Source: Clostridiales bacterium
GTDB lineage: Bacteria; Bacillota; Clostridia; Christensenellales; Aristaeellaceae
Assembly: GCA_029012285.1 (NCBI GenBank)
Contig: JAQXLU010000006.1
Location: forward strand, 1-44,165
Length of the DNA: 44,165 nt
Reading direction: 5' to 3'
The notes under the pieces were generated by a model. That model worked only from the letters and a program-made list of their open reading frames with translations, was not told the origin of the DNA and did not search any database. This document shows positions 43,970 through 44,165 of the stretch, one piece after another. Made by a program: the position numbers and the translations under genes. The stretch's first letter is position 1. Each line of letters opens with the position of its first letter.

Positions 43970-44026
43970 GGATTTCCGCGCACAAATCGTACAAATCACA
44001 CAAGCACCGGGCGTCAAGCCCACCAT

Positions 44027-44075
44027 GGATGAGCATTCACGTCGTTATTCCGTCGTGAATGCTCATCCGTTTGCT
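44027..44075 (+). terminator. Hairpin terminator after the sensor kinase
   Basis: Perfect 14-bp stem GGATGAGCATTCAC/GTGAATGCTCATCC with a 14-nt loop, followed by GTTTGCTTT. Confidence 0.7.
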
Positions 44076-44111
44076 TTATCGGCCTGATTCTCCCCTTTCA
44101 AGGCAAACCCT

Positions 44112-44139
44112 TTCCATTGTGGGAGAATTATGGTATAAT
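44112..44139 (+). promoter_or_regulatory. Promoter for a gene beyond the right edge
   Basis: -35-like TTCCAT (44112-44117), 16-bp spacer, extended -10 TGGTATAAT with TATAAT at 44134-44139. A GGGGGAG ribosome-site-like run is at the window end. Confidence 0.65.
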
Positions 44140-44165
44140 AATGACAAGTTCGACGGGGGAGCTGC

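Overview
The window reads as a high-GC member of the Bacillota (class Clostridia), probably a gut or rumen commensal. The evidence is the paired CtsR and HrcA/CIRCE heat-shock systems, a McsA-McsB-ClpC cluster, strong AGGAGG ribosome sites, sigma-A type promoters with mostly 17-18 bp spacers, MetQNI uptake, LytTR/GHKL signalling, and short Ala-Phe-Ala-Glu type signal peptides. Placement near Christensenellales is a guess from protein style. No rRNA, tRNA, CRISPR array, phage or transposase gene is visible.

Layout. Bases 1-3325 (minus): the ctsR-mcsA-mcsB-clpC operon, with a CtsR operator just downstream of its promoter; clpC runs off the left edge. Bases 3398-6951: a small unidentified ORF (plus), then on minus a serine hydrolase and an amino-acid kinase, preceded by chorismate mutase, shikimate kinase and a flavodoxin-like gene with their own promoter. 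Bases 7024-11968 (minus): hrcA-grpE-dnaK-dnaJ behind a perfect CIRCE. Bases 12038-18508: a secreted YARHG-domain protein, trmL, a membrane protein, a family 4 uracil-DNA glycosylase, an inositol-monophosphatase-like gene, a metallophosphoesterase and uvrB.

Bases 18530-21970 are the most unusual part. The methionine ABC transporter operon metQ-metN-metI (minus) starts with a 32-codon leader peptide containing ten Met and five Cys codons. An intrinsic terminator follows it, and the 5' arm and loop of that terminator can pair with the last codons of the leader. This fits a methionine-sensing ribosome-stalling attenuator. The MetQ product also has its two halves in swapped order, a circular permutation of the normal family.

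Bases 22029-28470: an L,D-transpeptidase with four peptidoglycan-binding repeats, then a MoxR/DUF58/transglutaminase operon. Bases 28502-37045 (minus): a Gfo/Idh oxidoreductase with a TIM-barrel isomerase, a YitT protein, an unidentified secreted protein, and a GH2-GPH transporter-SDR operon that looks like glucuronide or galactoside use. Bases 37264-44165: a small four-helix membrane protein divergent from a membrane-anchored, domain-inverted GH3 beta-glucosidase, a 700-bp non-coding region full of long palindromes, and a LytTR response regulator with a GHKL sensor kinase.

A composite palindromic repeat of about 160 bp occurs twice, at 18530-18695 (minus) and 41672-41826 (plus), and may be a genome-wide dispersed element.
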